A stretch of 64,000 nt of DNA from Aspidapion aeneum (taxonomy: Eukaryota > Arthropoda > Insecta > Coleoptera > Brentidae). Below, in pieces: positions 34,036 to 44,992 of the stretch; position 1 is the stretch's first letter; every line of letters begins with the position of its first letter. The stretch covers positions 20,715,171 through 20,779,170 of the forward strand of contig OY755047.1 of the NCBI GenBank assembly GCA_963576565.1. Reading direction: 5' to 3'. The notes under the pieces were generated by a model. The model made no database searches. It was not told the DNA's origin and was given only the letters and a program-made list of their open reading frames with translations. The position numbers were made by a program, and so were the translations under genes.

Positions 34036-34117
34036 AATTTTGGACTTCCATTGTCTTTATTTATTTTAAAACACGACGTTTCGGTTAGTAAGTATCTCTA
34101 ACCGTCTTTAAGTGTAA
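34036..34117 (-). repeat. Penelope-type terminal-repeat fragment
   Basis: Read on the minus strand this 80-base piece matches the terminal blocks of the Penelope-like fragment at 14427-15318. It carries AGAGATACTTACTAACCGAA followed by ACGTCGTG. It stops about where the next mariner begins, and that mariner lacks its left terminus. Confidence 0.7.
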
Positions 34118-34254
34118 ACTGTTTGCTTTTTTGTTCCAACGTGTTTGTGTAGCCTTGCTTGTGATCAGTATACGCTCGAAGTTTAAAGTGAGTGCATCAA
34201 GTAGTTTGTGTCCTGCTTATTTTGAAAGTTTATACAGTGTGTCAATTTTAAAAG

Positions 34255-35237
34255 ATGGAAAAAAATTAGATAAGAGCCGTGATAAAATATTTTCATATCA
34301 AAGGGTTATCGCCGACGGAAATAAAAGCTGAACTAGATGCTACACTAGGGAAATCTGCTCCTTCCTATACCACAGTTAAAACCTGGGTATCGGACTGTAA
34401 ACATGGTCGTACTAGTACTGATGATACTCCGCGTTCTGGCAGGCCAAAAACGGCTACTTCTGAAGAAATGGTGCAAACCATTCACAAACTAAACACCATA
34501 TTTTATGTGAAGTTTTAGGTATGAGAAAGCTATCCGCCCGATGGGTGCCGCGTTTGCTCATGCCAGATCAAAAGCTGGTGCGTCTAACCATTTCAGAGGA
34601 GAATTTGGCACTGTTTAGACGTGATTCAGGGGACTTTTTGCGTAGATTTGTTACGCTTGATGAAACATGGGTTCATCATTATACCCCTGAAAATAAACAA
34701 CAGTCCAAACAATGGGCAGCAGAGGACGAACCAGTTGCAAAGAAAGCAAACGCAGTACCGTCTGCTGGGAAGGTAATGGCAACGGTCTTTTGAAACGCTA
34801 AAGGGATACTCCTCATAGATAATCTCGAAAAAGGAAGAACAATAAATTCAGAGTACTACAGCGACTTACTGGACCAGCTCAAGCAGAATATAAGCGAAAA
34901 ATACCCTGGTTTGGCAAAAAAGAAAATTTTGTTTTATCAGGACATTGCACCTTGCCATAAGTCCGATCTTGTAATGGCTAAAATCCATCGGCTAGGCTTT
35001 GAACTGTTAAACCATCCACCTTATTCGCCAGACCTAGCCCCGTCAGACTTTTATTTGTTTCCAAACCTAAAAAAATTTCTTACTGGAAAAGAATTTTCCT
35101 CAGATTTAGAAGTCATTACAGCTACAAACGCCTATTTTGTCGAGTTGGATAAATCAGACTTCAGTGATAGCATCAAATCAGTTGAACATCGTGGGGCCAA
35201 ATGTGTTACCTTACAAGTGGACTATGTAGAAAAATAA
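34255..35237 (+). pseudogene. mariner transposase pseudogene (second copy type)
   Basis: The reading begins at ATG 34255, has a stop at codon 5, and continues with a helix-turn-helix part (GLSPTEIKAELDATLG). After a deletion and frame change near 34490 it continues with MRKLSARWVPRLL, the first catalytic region (RRFVTLDETWVHHYTPE), the second (KKILFYQDIAPCHKS) and the third (PPYSPDLAPSDFYLFP). So all three aspartates of the DD34D triad are present but not in one frame. A tryptophan is replaced by a stop near 34792. The right end keeps a terminus-like phrase at 35283-35306. It is a different mariner lineage from 16312-17270. Confidence 0.85.
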
Positions 35238-35457
35238 GTTATTATTTAGTCACTATGGTGTTCGGTTCTATGTTAGGCCGGAAACTTTTCATCCAATCCT
35301 CGTAGTTATTAGAAAAGTTTGAAATTTGCTAGAATTAACGTATACCAAAAGTTATCAAAATCGAATACCCCAACCAAAACTAATTTTTTTCAGGCGTCTA
35401 GGTACTTTCTCGACCCCGGATTCAGATTTACAGACGCTCTTGTTAAATACAAGTTTG

Positions 35458-35668
35458 CGGTAGCGTGTCGTGGATAAAAAGGGGGGGGGGGGGGCGAAGA
35501 CCTTAATGGGCGCAAATATAGGTATGGGAGTCAAATAAATTACAAACCTTTTTTTAAAATAATAACACTATTAATTCTATTGTTTCTCAAAGGACACCAG
35601 GAGGGTCAAGCGTAGACGGGCGAGGGGGGCCTTCGCCCCCCCCTGGCCCCCTATACGACACGCCACTG
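35458..35668. mobile_element. hAT-like MITE with G-runs (copy 2), exact 8-bp duplication
   Basis: Sister of 17443-17629. The left end is CGGTAGCGTGTCG (mutated from CAGTGG...) and the right end CGACACGCCACTG. The flanks are CAAGTTTG at 35450-35457 and again at 35669-35676, which confirms the boundaries and the hAT assignment. Confidence 0.85.
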
Positions 35669-35689
35669 CAAGTTTGTCCCACTGAATCT

Positions 35690-36585
35690 ATTTGTTTTTA
35701 TAGCGACTTTGTTAAGGGGGAGGGGGCTTGTCTAGCACGCTAGAACCTAGGGCCCGTCAGGCCCTTAAATCAGCACTACTTGACAAAGTTTGAATCACAC
35801 TTATACTGATAACAAATAACTTTTGAAAAAATTGTAAACTTCAACTTTTTTTAAAAAACATTAGTTAGAGATGTTGGGCTGGCGGACTATCAAATTCTAA
35901 TAGCTTACCTTGAGAAGAATTGGTGAGAACGTCACCGAGTAGATCTCTTATCAAAAACGATTTTTGTTGTTCCATTTTAATCATTAATAAATTCTTAGTT
36001 TTATCTTTATTTAGTTTTAGCAGTTAGAGCAATTTAACAAACCATTACTTACTGCAGTTTACAGTCTATTTTAAATAAACTAAAAATATTTATTTTCCAA
36101 AAATTTAAGTAACATTTTTTTTATTGGCAAAAAAAATAGACAATAAAATAAATAATTGAATCCGTGTCACAATAATTAATCTTTATAATTCCGCACTTTT
36201 CAATAGTTTTTTGATTAACTGAAATTTCCTCCTATTAAACTTTCAGATGTTATCACTTATCCAAAGAGGTGTCAAGCAACTCTGTTAAATCTCGCCACAA
36301 AACTGTCATACAACTTTTGAAAGATCGTGAAAAGTGACGATATAATCGCGAATTGTAATAAACATCCCTAAACCGCACAAAAAAAAACTTTTACCCCTCA
36401 ATTCAGTAGAATCTTGGACATACATGAAGAAAAAATGAAGCGCTTATTCCCCAAAATTAACTAAACCATATCATACAGGGTCTTCTAGCAAATATTATCT
36501 ATGTTGGTTTACTGTCTAATATCTCCAAAACTACAAAAGCTATATTTATATGTGTTGCATTGCTGAATTCAGAATTTTTACTGAT
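35690..36585. other. No recognised feature
   Basis: AT-rich sequence between a MITE and the next retroelement relic. No sizeable reading frame or repeat partner was found. Confidence 0.4.
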
Positions 36586-36589
36586 GATG

Positions 36590-36890
36590 ATAATTCATGT
36601 GTGAGTGGGGCTTGTAGCCCTTCTACTGCGACTACCAGTGGGTCTATTGTGGCTTACTTTTGAGTTGTTTCTCACCACTGTACGTCTAGTCCTCCAAAAA
36701 AGGCTGGCTATCAGTTTGGATGAAACAAATTGACACTGTTTAAATGTTAGGAATGAATCTGAGATTTACCGAAAATATGCTAAAGTAGACGTCTGACTGA
36801 TATATGTCTGACTGATTCGTCATCCTCCAGAGAGAGTCTGCATTTGGACTCTTTTGTTATATCTTAGTGGGCAGTGAGCCGTAAAAAGTC
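36590..36890 (-). pseudogene. Non-LTR retrotransposon 3' end
   Basis: The minus strand matches the tail of the RNase H-bearing element at 19975-20640: both have CTCTGTATGGAGGATGACGA-like sequence, then TTTCGGTAAACCTCAGATT-like sequence, then the CAAACTGATGCC region. Frames are broken. Confidence 0.6.
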
Positions 36891-36902
36891 CAGTCACTAT
36901 AC

Positions 36903-37200
36903 CAGTGGCGGCTCGTCAGATGAGGCAAGTGAGGCGGCGCCTCACCAACTTTTAAATTATTTATCAAGCTTTTTCGCCCTCTGCTACTTAAACTTTGTGT
37001 TTTTTCTTTAAATCCCCAGATAAAAAGGAACCTACAACATGAAATGAATAAATAAACTGAATCGGCCCTAGCGGACTGAACCGAACTCTTCTGTGACTCG
37101 CGCGCTTGACTGCATGGCTAGGTGAGGCGATTAAAAAAGTGATGAATTTGTGTGCATCAGCATGCCGCGCTGGCCTAACATAATTTAAAGCACAAAACCC
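36903..37200. mobile_element. Possible hAT-like MITE end (CAGTGGCGGCTCG)
   Basis: CAGTGGCGGCTCGTCAGATG is followed by a small GC-rich palindrome (GAGGCGGCGCCTC). The same opening, CAGTGGCGGCTGGTG, starts a minus-strand piece at 49970. The right end of this copy was not located; it may lie beyond the nested retroelements, near 48600, where a GC-rich GAGGCGGCGGG phrase occurs. Confidence 0.35.
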
Positions 37201-37204
37201 TTAG

Positions 37205-37821
37205 TTTTTTGTTTTACTGGAATGCTTAACATAGACGAAAATTTAAAATTTCAAAACCATATTCATAATTTAAATAAAAAATTAAGTTCGGGTTGTTATT
37301 GTGTAAAAATTATTACAAATGAATTAGGTAAATCAATAGGCAGAAATGTATACTTTTCTTTAATTGAATCAAACTTACGATATGGCATTCCTTTCTGGGG
37401 TACATGTTCAAAGTATTTATTTAGATCAGTGTTTATTCTTCAAAAAAGAGCAATTAGGTATTTATGCAATGTAAATTCTAGATATCACTGCAAAGACTTG
37501 TTTATCAAAAATAATATTTTGAATCTTCCTTGTTTATATATTCTTGAAACAATTTGTATGATAAATAAACATCTAAATTACTTTGAAATAAACCAAAATA
37601 CTTATTCAACGAGACAAGTTAATAATCTTACATTACCTATACCACATTCATTTTTATTTAAAAAATCCATAATTTATAACGGTATAAAATTGTATAATAA
37701 TTTGCCAAACAATATAAAACTTAATAATAACTATAACATATTTAGAAATAAGTGCAAGGATTTTCTTATCACTAAAGCTTTTTATTCAATTAACGAATTT
37801 CTTGATCAGAGTTACAATTAA
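37205..37821 (+). CDS. Non-LTR retrotransposon ORF2 C-terminus (5'-truncated)
   Basis: An open frame of about 200 codons reads as the end of a Jockey/CR1-like reverse-transcriptase protein. It has a M-x-NIDENLKFQNHI box (usually GVxIDENLKW), then LIESNLRYGIPFWG, LQKRAIRYL, CKDLF and YNGIKLYNNLPNNIK, to a stop at 37819-37821. There are no internal stops. The element is 5'-truncated near 37200. Its 3' UTR is interrupted by the BEL complex and resumes at about 48345, ending in a (GATTT)n tail at 48500. Confidence 0.75.
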
Positions 37822-37867
37822 GGAATAATTTTAAATTTAAAATTCTCAATTATTATAAAAAAACTCG

Positions 37868-37986
37868 CCCTGGTTTTGAAGGTTAAGAATTACTTCAGAA
37901 AAGTATTTTTGTTGTTCGTGCTTAGCCAAACATTTTAAAGCGTTAAAGAGATCGATATAATCTATATTTGTCTTTTTTCTGACGTC
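37868..37986 (-). pseudogene. BEL pol fragment at the left edge of the complex
   Basis: About 119 bases match the pol region at 42796-42912 in the same (minus) orientation with few differences. At 37987 the sequence switches abruptly to LTR sequence in the opposite orientation. Confidence 0.8.
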
Positions 37987-38380
37987 TGAGCGAACAACTC
38001 AACCGCGCGCCACGTGCAACTAAAGTCACCGCACCGCTATTATTTTATATTAAAATTGTGGAAACTATTAATTTTACGCTTTAGTTTATTAGATATTAGT
38101 GTTTGGAACATTTTGAACTATAGAACAATGGAGAGTCTGGTACTTCGCGTATAATCGGGCTGGCCAGCCAAGTAGCTACGAAAGACATCTAATGGTAAGT
38201 CGTTTCTTGACAATTTTTCATTGCTACGCTATTTTTAGTAAATAAGTTTTTAGGCTCTTTTTTCCCTGTCGGAGCCCTGTGGAAAGATACAGTCCCTCTT
38301 AACTCCCACACGTTTTTCTCGAGCTATCTCGAGTGGTCCTTCGGTATATTTTATTTTCTACAGAAGGCCTGACCTCACCA
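37987..38380 (+). repeat. BEL LTR 3' part, inverted orientation
   Basis: This matches the last ~394 bases of the 660-base LTR, here on the plus strand, ending ACCTCACCA. After 14 bases (TTGGTATAACCAAA) the same LTR starts again in the opposite orientation, forming a ~400-bp palindrome. Confidence 0.85.
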
Positions 38381-38394
38381 TTGGTATAACCAAA

Positions 38395-38964
38395 TGGTGA
38401 GGTCAGGCCTTCTGTAGAAAATAAAATATACCGAAGGACCACTCGAGATAGTCGAGAAAAACGTGTGGGAGTTAAGAGGGACTGTATCTTTCCACAGGGC
38501 TCCGACAGGGAAAAAAGAGCCTAAAACTTATTTACTAAAAATAGCGTAGCAATGAAAAATTATCAAAGAAACGACTTACCATTAGATGTCTTTCGTAGCT
38601 ACTTGGCTGGCCAGCCCGATTATACGCGAAGTACCAGACTCTCCATTGTTCTATAGTTCAAAATGTTCCAAACACTAATATCTAATAAACTAAAGCGTAA
38701 AATTAATAGTTTCCACAATTTTAATATAAAATAATAGCGGTGCGGTGACTTTAGTTGCACGTGGCGCGTGGTTGAGTTGTTCTCGCAGACAATCGGCGTT
38801 TGCGTCTGCTAGGCCGAATTTAGCCGCTTATCTCAAATCCTTCATTGCTGGAAGAAGCGCGCGAAGTTTACATTTAAAATATGGAAAGATATAGCGTAAA
38901 GTAAATCAAAATAATATTCTAAAAACGCTTGTAAGCGTAGAAAATGTATCCCAAAAATATTTAA
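38395..38964 (-). repeat. BEL 3' LTR of the internally deleted copy (lacks first ~90 bases)
   Basis: Minus-orientation LTR that matches 40853-41422. The first ~90 bases of the LTR are missing because an internal deletion joins gag (equivalent to about 45424 in the full copy) directly to this LTR with two bases of shared sequence. Confidence 0.85.
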
Positions 38965-38965
38965 T

Positions 38966-40495
38966 AAAACCACAATGCGTGGGGTTAGAACCCGAAGGAG
39001 TTGCGATTGGTACTTGTGAATTAGAAGACGTCGAAGTAAAATTGTTATTATTTTGAGTAGAGTAATTTTGAAGCGGACACCCAGTAGCCGGGGATCTAAA
39101 ACTTTGCTGACTGGCCAAGTAACCACGTGGTGAACTATTTGGAGATGCGTTGGGAGACATATTAGAGAGATTTTGTGAGAAATTCACGTTAGCATCAAAA
39201 TGGGATCTATTTTGATTTTGAGAATTAGCGTAATTATAATTTCGCTCAAAATGAATTAATGAGTGGTGTCTTTGATTACCAGGGCAATAGCGACATGAGC
39301 GTAGACTTTGACAAGAATTTGTTGAATGTATTGAGCTTAAACAATTTAAACATAGTTTCTTATTTTTAGCGTAAGTATAGCGTTCGTAGGGAGATTTACC
39401 TTTAAATGCGTGACATAAATATATTGAATGTGTGTTAGAATCACAAAAAGCGCATCTATCTTTAGAATGAGTATTTTCCGTACCAAGTAGCGTTTTTGTA
39501 TAATAAGGCGAAGCGTTATTTTTATAAAACTGTTTATTATTTTTAAATCTATTTTTAGATTGTAGCGAATAAAGCGAATTACATTGACTTTCAAGGAAAT
39601 TATAAATTTCTTGATATTTGGGCATTTCATTAGACCTAGAATTAGCTAGTTCAAAGCGCGAAAGTAGTACCTCAGGCAATTTATCTAGTAAAATGTTGGC
39701 GAGCGGAAAACACCATTGATCAGTGTCGTAATTTAGAGTTTTTAAAGCCTCAATGTTTTCTGAAAAAACATCAAGCAGCGTGCGCAGCGTTTCTGGATTT
39801 TCGTCTTTGAGAGCGGGAAAATTATACACGGAGCGCCAATAAGTTTGAGCCGATAAGCGGGGGTTATGATAGCGTTTTAGAAGCGTATTGTAAGCGATTA
39901 TATAATTAGCGTCGGTTATTTGTAAGTGTTTAACTACGTTTAAAGGCGGTCCTTTTAGGTAGGACAGTAACAAATTAAATTTAGCGTTTGTAGGAATACT
40001 AGGATTATTGTGGACAGAACTATTGTACATATCTAGAAAGGTTGGAAACTTAGTGATGTCGCCATGAAATTCGACAATGCGCAGTCTTGGCATTAAAGAC
40101 GCCATAAAGCGGTCTGGATCAGAAGAATTTGAAATTTGCGTTAAGTTTTGAGGTTGAGGAGCTTCAATTTTCACCTCAAATAGTTGTTTTTGAATTCTTT
40201 TAATATCATAGAAGCTGTCGTCAAACTCAGTAAGGCGTTCATTTTCTTCTTCCAGTCTCTCCGGACTTGCCGAATAAGCCTCTATTATTTGATTTTGATA
40301 AATAAAAAATGTTTCTTTCATTTCATCAAGGTCGATAAGTCGAACCTGTAAACACGGTTTTTTTGTATCATCCGTTAGGCAAGCATTAGCTAAGTTATGA
40401 AGAGTATTAATGCGATTATGTTGCACATTACGGAGTGCTTCTAACTTCTTAAGTTGCGTACTCATTGTGATGTTTTTAAAAAATTCCGTTAACAC
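38966..40495 (-). pseudogene. gag: BEL gag of a deleted tandem copy
   Basis: It is near-identical to the gag at 45425-46956: coiled, acidic N-terminus, DUF1759-like core (FHGDITKFPTFLDMY) and two zinc-knuckle-like groups (CAFCDSNTHSIYLC, CLNCLSSIHSTNSC). Just after the SGSNPTHCG region the frame runs into LTR sequence and ends at 38906 with about 20 foreign residues. Protease and pol are absent. Without them the copy cannot move on its own but could in principle be mobilised by a full copy. Confidence 0.85.
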
Positions 40496-40828
40496 AGGTG
40501 AACGATTAGTTTCCGAAATTTTTAATATTTAAAAATTAAAAGCGTTTAAAAAGAAAAGAGAATAGGCGATAAAAAATGTAAACAAGTCTCATTTACCTCT
40601 TAATATCTTTGTGTTGGAAACTTTTCCTACGTGCATTCGACGCCAAGCCAAAAAGAGGTAGGAAATGCGCGAAAACAATGCGCGTTCGGTACTTTTTTAC
40701 TTGTTATTTTTACTGCGAGCACAGCAAAAAGAGCAAGGTCAGCGTATTTATTAAAAATTTTATATTTAACAAAATGCGATTTAGACTTTAATTTTTCCCG
40801 GGGTCCTGTTATCGGGCTCGAACCGGCT
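40496..40828 (-). other. BEL untranslated leader of the deleted copy
   Basis: The ~330-base leader lies between the primer site and gag. It is near-identical to 46957-47284 and, inverted, to 48084-48344. The short frames in it (for example around MCWKLFLRAFDAK) recur in every copy because the leader does. I do not consider them genes. Confidence 0.7.
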
Positions 40829-40848
40829 AAATCCGGCTCGAAGGACCA
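40829..40848 (-). other. Primer-binding site complementary to tRNA-Tyr
   Basis: On the plus strand the 20 bases AAATCCGGCTCGAAGGACCA equal the 3' end of insect tRNA-Tyr including CCA, so the minus-strand element has a perfect 20-base primer site four bases after its LTR. The recall of the tRNA sequence is mine and should be confirmed against a tRNA set. Confidence 0.8.
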
Positions 40849-40852
40849 CAAA

Positions 40853-41512
40853 TGGTGAGGTCAGGCCTTCTGTAGAAAATAAAATATACCGAAGGACCAC
40901 TCGAGATAGCTCGAGAAAAATGTGTGGGAGTTAAGAGGGACTGTATCTTTCCACAGGGCTCCGACAGGGAAAAAAGAGCCTAAAACTTATTTACTAAAAA
41001 TAGCGTAGCAATGAAAAATTATCAAGAAACGACTTACCCTTAGATGTCTTTTGTAGCTACTTGGCTGGCCAGCCCGATTATACGCGAAGTACCAGACTCT
41101 CCATTGTTCTATAGTTCACAATGTTCCAAACACTAATATCTAATAAACTAAAGCGTAAAATTAATAGTTTCCACAATTTTAATATAAAATAATAGCGGTG
41201 CGGTGACTTTACTTGCACGAGGCGCGTGGTTGAGTTGTTCTCTCAGACAATCGGCGTTTGCGTCTGCTAGGCCGAATTTAGCCGCTTATCTCAAATCCTT
41301 CATTGCTGGAAGAAGCGCGCGAAGTTTAAATTTAAAATATGGAAAGATATAGCGTAAAGTAAATCAAAATAATATTCTAAAAACGCTTGTAAGCGTAGAA
41401 AATGTAACCCAAAAATATTTAAAAACTAAGAGAGATAGCTTCTCGAATTTTAAGTGAAAATTAGAGAATATAATTATTTACAAAAATAAAAACAAGTTGG
41501 GAAACTTGTTCA
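40853..41512 (-). repeat. Central BEL LTR, 660 bp (shared by the tandem copies)
   Basis: It starts TGAACAAG right after pol and ends CTCACCA before the primer site of the next copy, TG...CA type. The length is exactly the same as the plus-strand LTR at 47404-48063. It serves as 3' LTR of the full copy and 5' LTR of the deleted copy. Confidence 0.88.
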
Positions 41513-41533
41513 TTCGGCCCACCAAAATGAGCA

Positions 41534-44500
41534 TCATTTTTCGGTAGGTGAATCTGAATCAATTGGAAGGGGGCAAAGCTTGACTAAAGGTCGTTTAAAG
41601 ATACCGGACGCGGTACGAACATTTGCCAACCTAGCGTGCCCATCAGGCCCTTTAAAAATTTCAATAATGCGACCTACCCGCCATTGAAGGGGCGGTGATA
41701 ACTCGTCTTTGATAAGAACGAGGGTACCTATTTTTGGCTCTGCGCATGGTTCCAACCATTTATTTCGTACTTGAAGGGTATGTAAAAATTCTTGGCTCCA
41801 ACGACGCCAAAAATCGGCTTGTATTCGTTGGACCAAGTTCCATCGCGATAACCGATTCTCAGGTTTACTTGAAAAATCTTCGTCAGGAACAGAAACTAAA
41901 GGTCCATGTGTTAAAAAATGTCCCGGTGTTAAAACCTGTAGATCGTTACAGTCGGTAGATTGCGGGGTCAAGGGGCGAGAATTTAAAATCGCCTCAATTT
42001 GACAAAGAACCGTGTACAACTCCTCATAACTTAGAATTTGCGAGCCAATGGTACGAATTAAGTGAGTTTTTACTGATTTTATCCCTGACTCCCAAATACC
42101 GCCGAAGTGGGGAGCTGATGGAGGGATAAAATTCCAGGCGATAGCTTGTTGCGTGCAAGCATTTCTTGCAAGATCAAGCAATTCTTTGCTTGATTTAACG
42201 AAATTTGTGCCATTGTCTGAAAAAAGAGTTTTTATGTAACCTCTTCGGGCAACAAAGCGACGTAGCGCAGCTAAAAAAGCGTCCGAAGTTAGGTCTGACA
42301 CTAACTCGAGATGTAAAGCTTTAGTATTTAGACAAATAAAAAGGCAGATATATGCTTTTTGTGTTTTTACACCTCTGTGTTTACTGAGAGTGATAGGTAT
42401 AGCACCACTAAAATCTACTCCACTAAAAGTAAAAGGCTTTTGTGGAATCAAGCGGTAGGACGGAATTTGTCCCATGATTTGCTCATAAGAATGCGGTTTG
42501 ACGCGAAAGCAACGAACACATTTGGATAAAACCGTTTTAATTAAGCGTTTGGCAGATAAAATCCAAAAAATTTGACTAATGAGATATTGGACTGTTTGCA
42601 CTCCGACATGCAAATATTTTTTGTGCATATATTCAATAAAAATATAAGAAAGTCTACTTTCCTTGGGTAAAAGAAGAGGATGTTTTTGTCCGTAAGAAAT
42701 AGTCATGGCTTGTTGAATGCGTCCTCCAACTCTTATAAGACCATCCTGGTCTAAAAAGGGATTCAATTTTTGTATGGGTTTTATGCATTTTTTCTGGTGT
42801 TGAAGGTTAAGAATTACTTCAGAGAAGTATTTTTGTTGTTCGTGCTTAGCCAAACATTTTAAAGCGTTAAAGAGATCGATATAATCTATATTTGTCTTTT
42901 TTCTGACGTCTGCGGATAGTCTACAATTATTTATGAATCGTAAACTGCGGGCTAAAAGTAGTTGAATAGCGTAAAAATCGGATTTATTATTTAAAAGCGA
43001 ATCTAAAAAGTTTTCCGTTATTCGGTCACAAGAAATCAGAGCAACATTTTTTCGTTCCTCAGTCTCTAAACTGTCATTTATTTTGACTTGCGGGGTTTTT
43101 GTTGGCCATTTATCGAAAGATTCTTGTAAAAAACTAGGGGCGGCCCACCATAGGGGATGATTTAAAAGCTCACTCGGCGAGCAGCCGCGGCTGGCTACAT
43201 CGGCACTATTGAGAAATGTGGGGGTATATAACCAACATTCTGGATTAATATTATCTTGGATAAGACTAACACGATTTGCGACAAAAGTTTTCCATTTACT
43301 TGGATGGGATTTTATCCAGTGTAAAACAACCATTGCGTCCGAAAAAGCGTAAATATTATTTATTGTGAACCTTTTTATGAATATATCATATGTGTATTTT
43401 AAGACCTCAGATAAAAGAGTAGCGGCTAGAAGTTCTATTCTCGGAATACTAACAAATTTTTTAAGTGGAGCGATGCGACTTTTCGCAAGAACAAAATATA
43501 TGTGATATTTAGCGTTTCGTAAGACACGTAAGTATATTACGCATGCGTACCCTCGTTCACTCGCATCACAAAAACCACAGAGATCGATGGATTCGGCGTT
43601 TGTGATGTCAATGTGGCGGGGTAAACTAAATTTTTCTAAAACTTGAAATTCAGATTGATAGAGTGTCCACTGACGAACTATTTCTAAAGTAGGCGTGGCG
43701 TCCCAGGAAATACCAAGTAACCAAATTTGTTGAATCAAATATTTTAAAGTGAATGTTACTGGGGTAAGATACCCATGGGGGTCATAGCAGCGTGCTAAAA
43801 AAGAGAGAAGCGTCCTTTTAGTACAGCTTTGCTGATTAGGTAATATGTTAAATCGAAACTCGTCATAGGAAGGATGCCAGCACAGGCCTAAGACCTTAGT
43901 GACGTCATCCGAATCGAGAGATAAAACTGCGGGGTTGACTAAGGAGGGATCTAAATGAGAGATCACTTCTGAGCGATTGCTAGACCATTTGTGTAATTTC
44001 AAGCCAGCGTTTCCTAACAATTCCGTAAGCTCATGCTGCAAATTTAACGCCTCTTGAACCGTTTTACATGAAGTAGTGACGTCATCAATATAGGTATCGT
44101 TAAGTATAACTTTAGCAGCGTGAGGGTAGTTATCATATTCGGACTCAGCTAAGTGCTGAAGGGTGCGTAAAGCGAGATATGGTGAACAGTTCACTCCGTA
44201 AGTGACAGTTCGTAGTTTAAAAACGGAAACTTTTTCATTAGGATTAAACCGCCAAAATATTTTTTGGTATTTTTGATGATCAGGGTTGATATTTATACCA
44301 CGATACATTTTTTGAATATCGCAGGTGAGCGTCACAGGGTTAAGGCGAAAATGTAATAATATTTGAATAATATCTTTTTGTAGTTTCGGACCCGATAATA
44401 ACACTTGATTAAGCGAAATATGCGTAAAAGGGTCAGTAATACTCGCATTAAAAACTACCCTTGTCTTAGTAGTGATAGCTTCATTTTTAACAACAGCGAA

Positions 44501-44992
44501 ATGTGGAATAAAATAGCTGTCTGAATCGTCTTCTTTTTCTGAGTCATAGTCCATATGACCCAATTCCAAATATTCATTCATAAATTTAGAATATTCACAA
44601 TACAAGTTTTTATCGCGAAGTAGTTTTTTTTCTAAAGATAAGAAACGATTTAGCGCGACTTGTTTGATTCCAGGAAACTGCGGTGGATTGTCAAATGTGC
44701 GAAAGGGAAGGGAGACAGTATACCGGCCGTCTTGATTACGCGACACGCTCTGTTTAAAATAATTTTCACAAATTTCATCCTCTGGTTTCAAATGAGTTTT
44801 TTGTGGGACGCAGTCGGTTTCCCAAAATTTTGAAATTAATTGCGAAAGCGAGTCATTTTCATTTTGACAAAAAAGAGCATTAATTGGCGGGGTAGAAATT
44901 AAGGGTTGATTTATTTGTCCCATCAAAATATAGCCGAAAATAGTTCCCATAGCAAAGGGATTGATTTGGATCATCGCTAGCGATTTTTTCAC
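41534..44992 (-). CDS. pol: BEL/Pao retrotransposon pol (RT, RNase H, integrase)
   Basis: A 1,152-residue open frame. In order it contains a reverse transcriptase (TRVVFNASITD, SPYLALRTLQHL, catalytic YIDD near residue 305), RNase H (IDLCGFCDASERGYACVIY and IPRIELLAA), and an integrase zinc region (HVGVQTVQYL then CVRC). The integrase catalytic core has D in GVDFSG, D in FSDNGTNF and E in GGIWESGIKSVK. It ends with a DUF5641-type region (WRVGRIIEIFKGPDG, then VKLCPLP), the usual tail of Pao-lineage elements. The catalytic residues I could check are intact. The frame starts downstream of the protease through a one-base shift in a run of six T (plus strand 44984-44989). Confidence 0.95.
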   Translation of the reverse strand: MKKSLAMIQINPFAMGTIFGYILMGQINQPLISTPPINALFCQNENDSLSQLISKFWETDCVPQKTHLKPEDEICENYFKQSVSRNQDGRYTVSLPFRTFDNPPQFPGIKQVALNRFLSLEKKLLRDKNLYCEYSKFMNEYLELGHMDYDSEKEDDSDSYFIPHFAVVKNEAITTKTRVVFNASITDPFTHISLNQVLLSGPKLQKDIIQILLHFRLNPVTLTCDIQKMYRGININPDHQKYQKIFWRFNPNEKVSVFKLRTVTYGVNCSPYLALRTLQHLAESEYDNYPHAAKVILNDTYIDDVTTSCKTVQEALNLQHELTELLGNAGLKLHKWSSNRSEVISHLDPSLVNPAVLSLDSDDVTKVLGLCWHPSYDEFRFNILPNQQSCTKRTLLSFLARCYDPHGYLTPVTFTLKYLIQQIWLLGISWDATPTLEIVRQWTLYQSEFQVLEKFSLPRHIDITNAESIDLCGFCDASERGYACVIYLRVLRNAKYHIYFVLAKSRIAPLKKFVSIPRIELLAATLLSEVLKYTYDIFIKRFTINNIYAFSDAMVVLHWIKSHPSKWKTFVANRVSLIQDNINPECWLYTPTFLNSADVASRGCSPSELLNHPLWWAAPSFLQESFDKWPTKTPQVKINDSLETEERKNVALISCDRITENFLDSLLNNKSDFYAIQLLLARSLRFINNCRLSADVRKKTNIDYIDLFNALKCLAKHEQQKYFSEVILNLQHQKKCIKPIQKLNPFLDQDGLIRVGGRIQQAMTISYGQKHPLLLPKESRLSYIFIEYMHKKYLHVGVQTVQYLISQIFWILSAKRLIKTVLSKCVRCFRVKPHSYEQIMGQIPSYRLIPQKPFTFSGVDFSGAIPITLSKHRGVKTQKAYICLFICLNTKALHLELVSDLTSDAFLAALRRFVARRGYIKTLFSDNGTNFVKSSKELLDLARNACTQQAIAWNFIPPSAPHFGGIWESGIKSVKTHLIRTIGSQILSYEELYTVLCQIEAILNSRPLTPQSTDCNDLQVLTPGHFLTHGPLVSVPDEDFSSKPENRLSRWNLVQRIQADFWRRWSQEFLHTLQVRNKWLEPCAEPKIGTLVLIKDELSPPLQWRVGRIIEIFKGPDGHARLANVRTASGIFKRPLVKLCPLPIDSDSPTEK

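Noticed and set aside
40609..40858. Open frames of 60-80 codons on both strands in the BEL leader, repeated at 47070-47340 and 47982-48285
   Set aside because: They recur because the leader itself is repeated. Frames on opposite strands overlap and neither has a domain.
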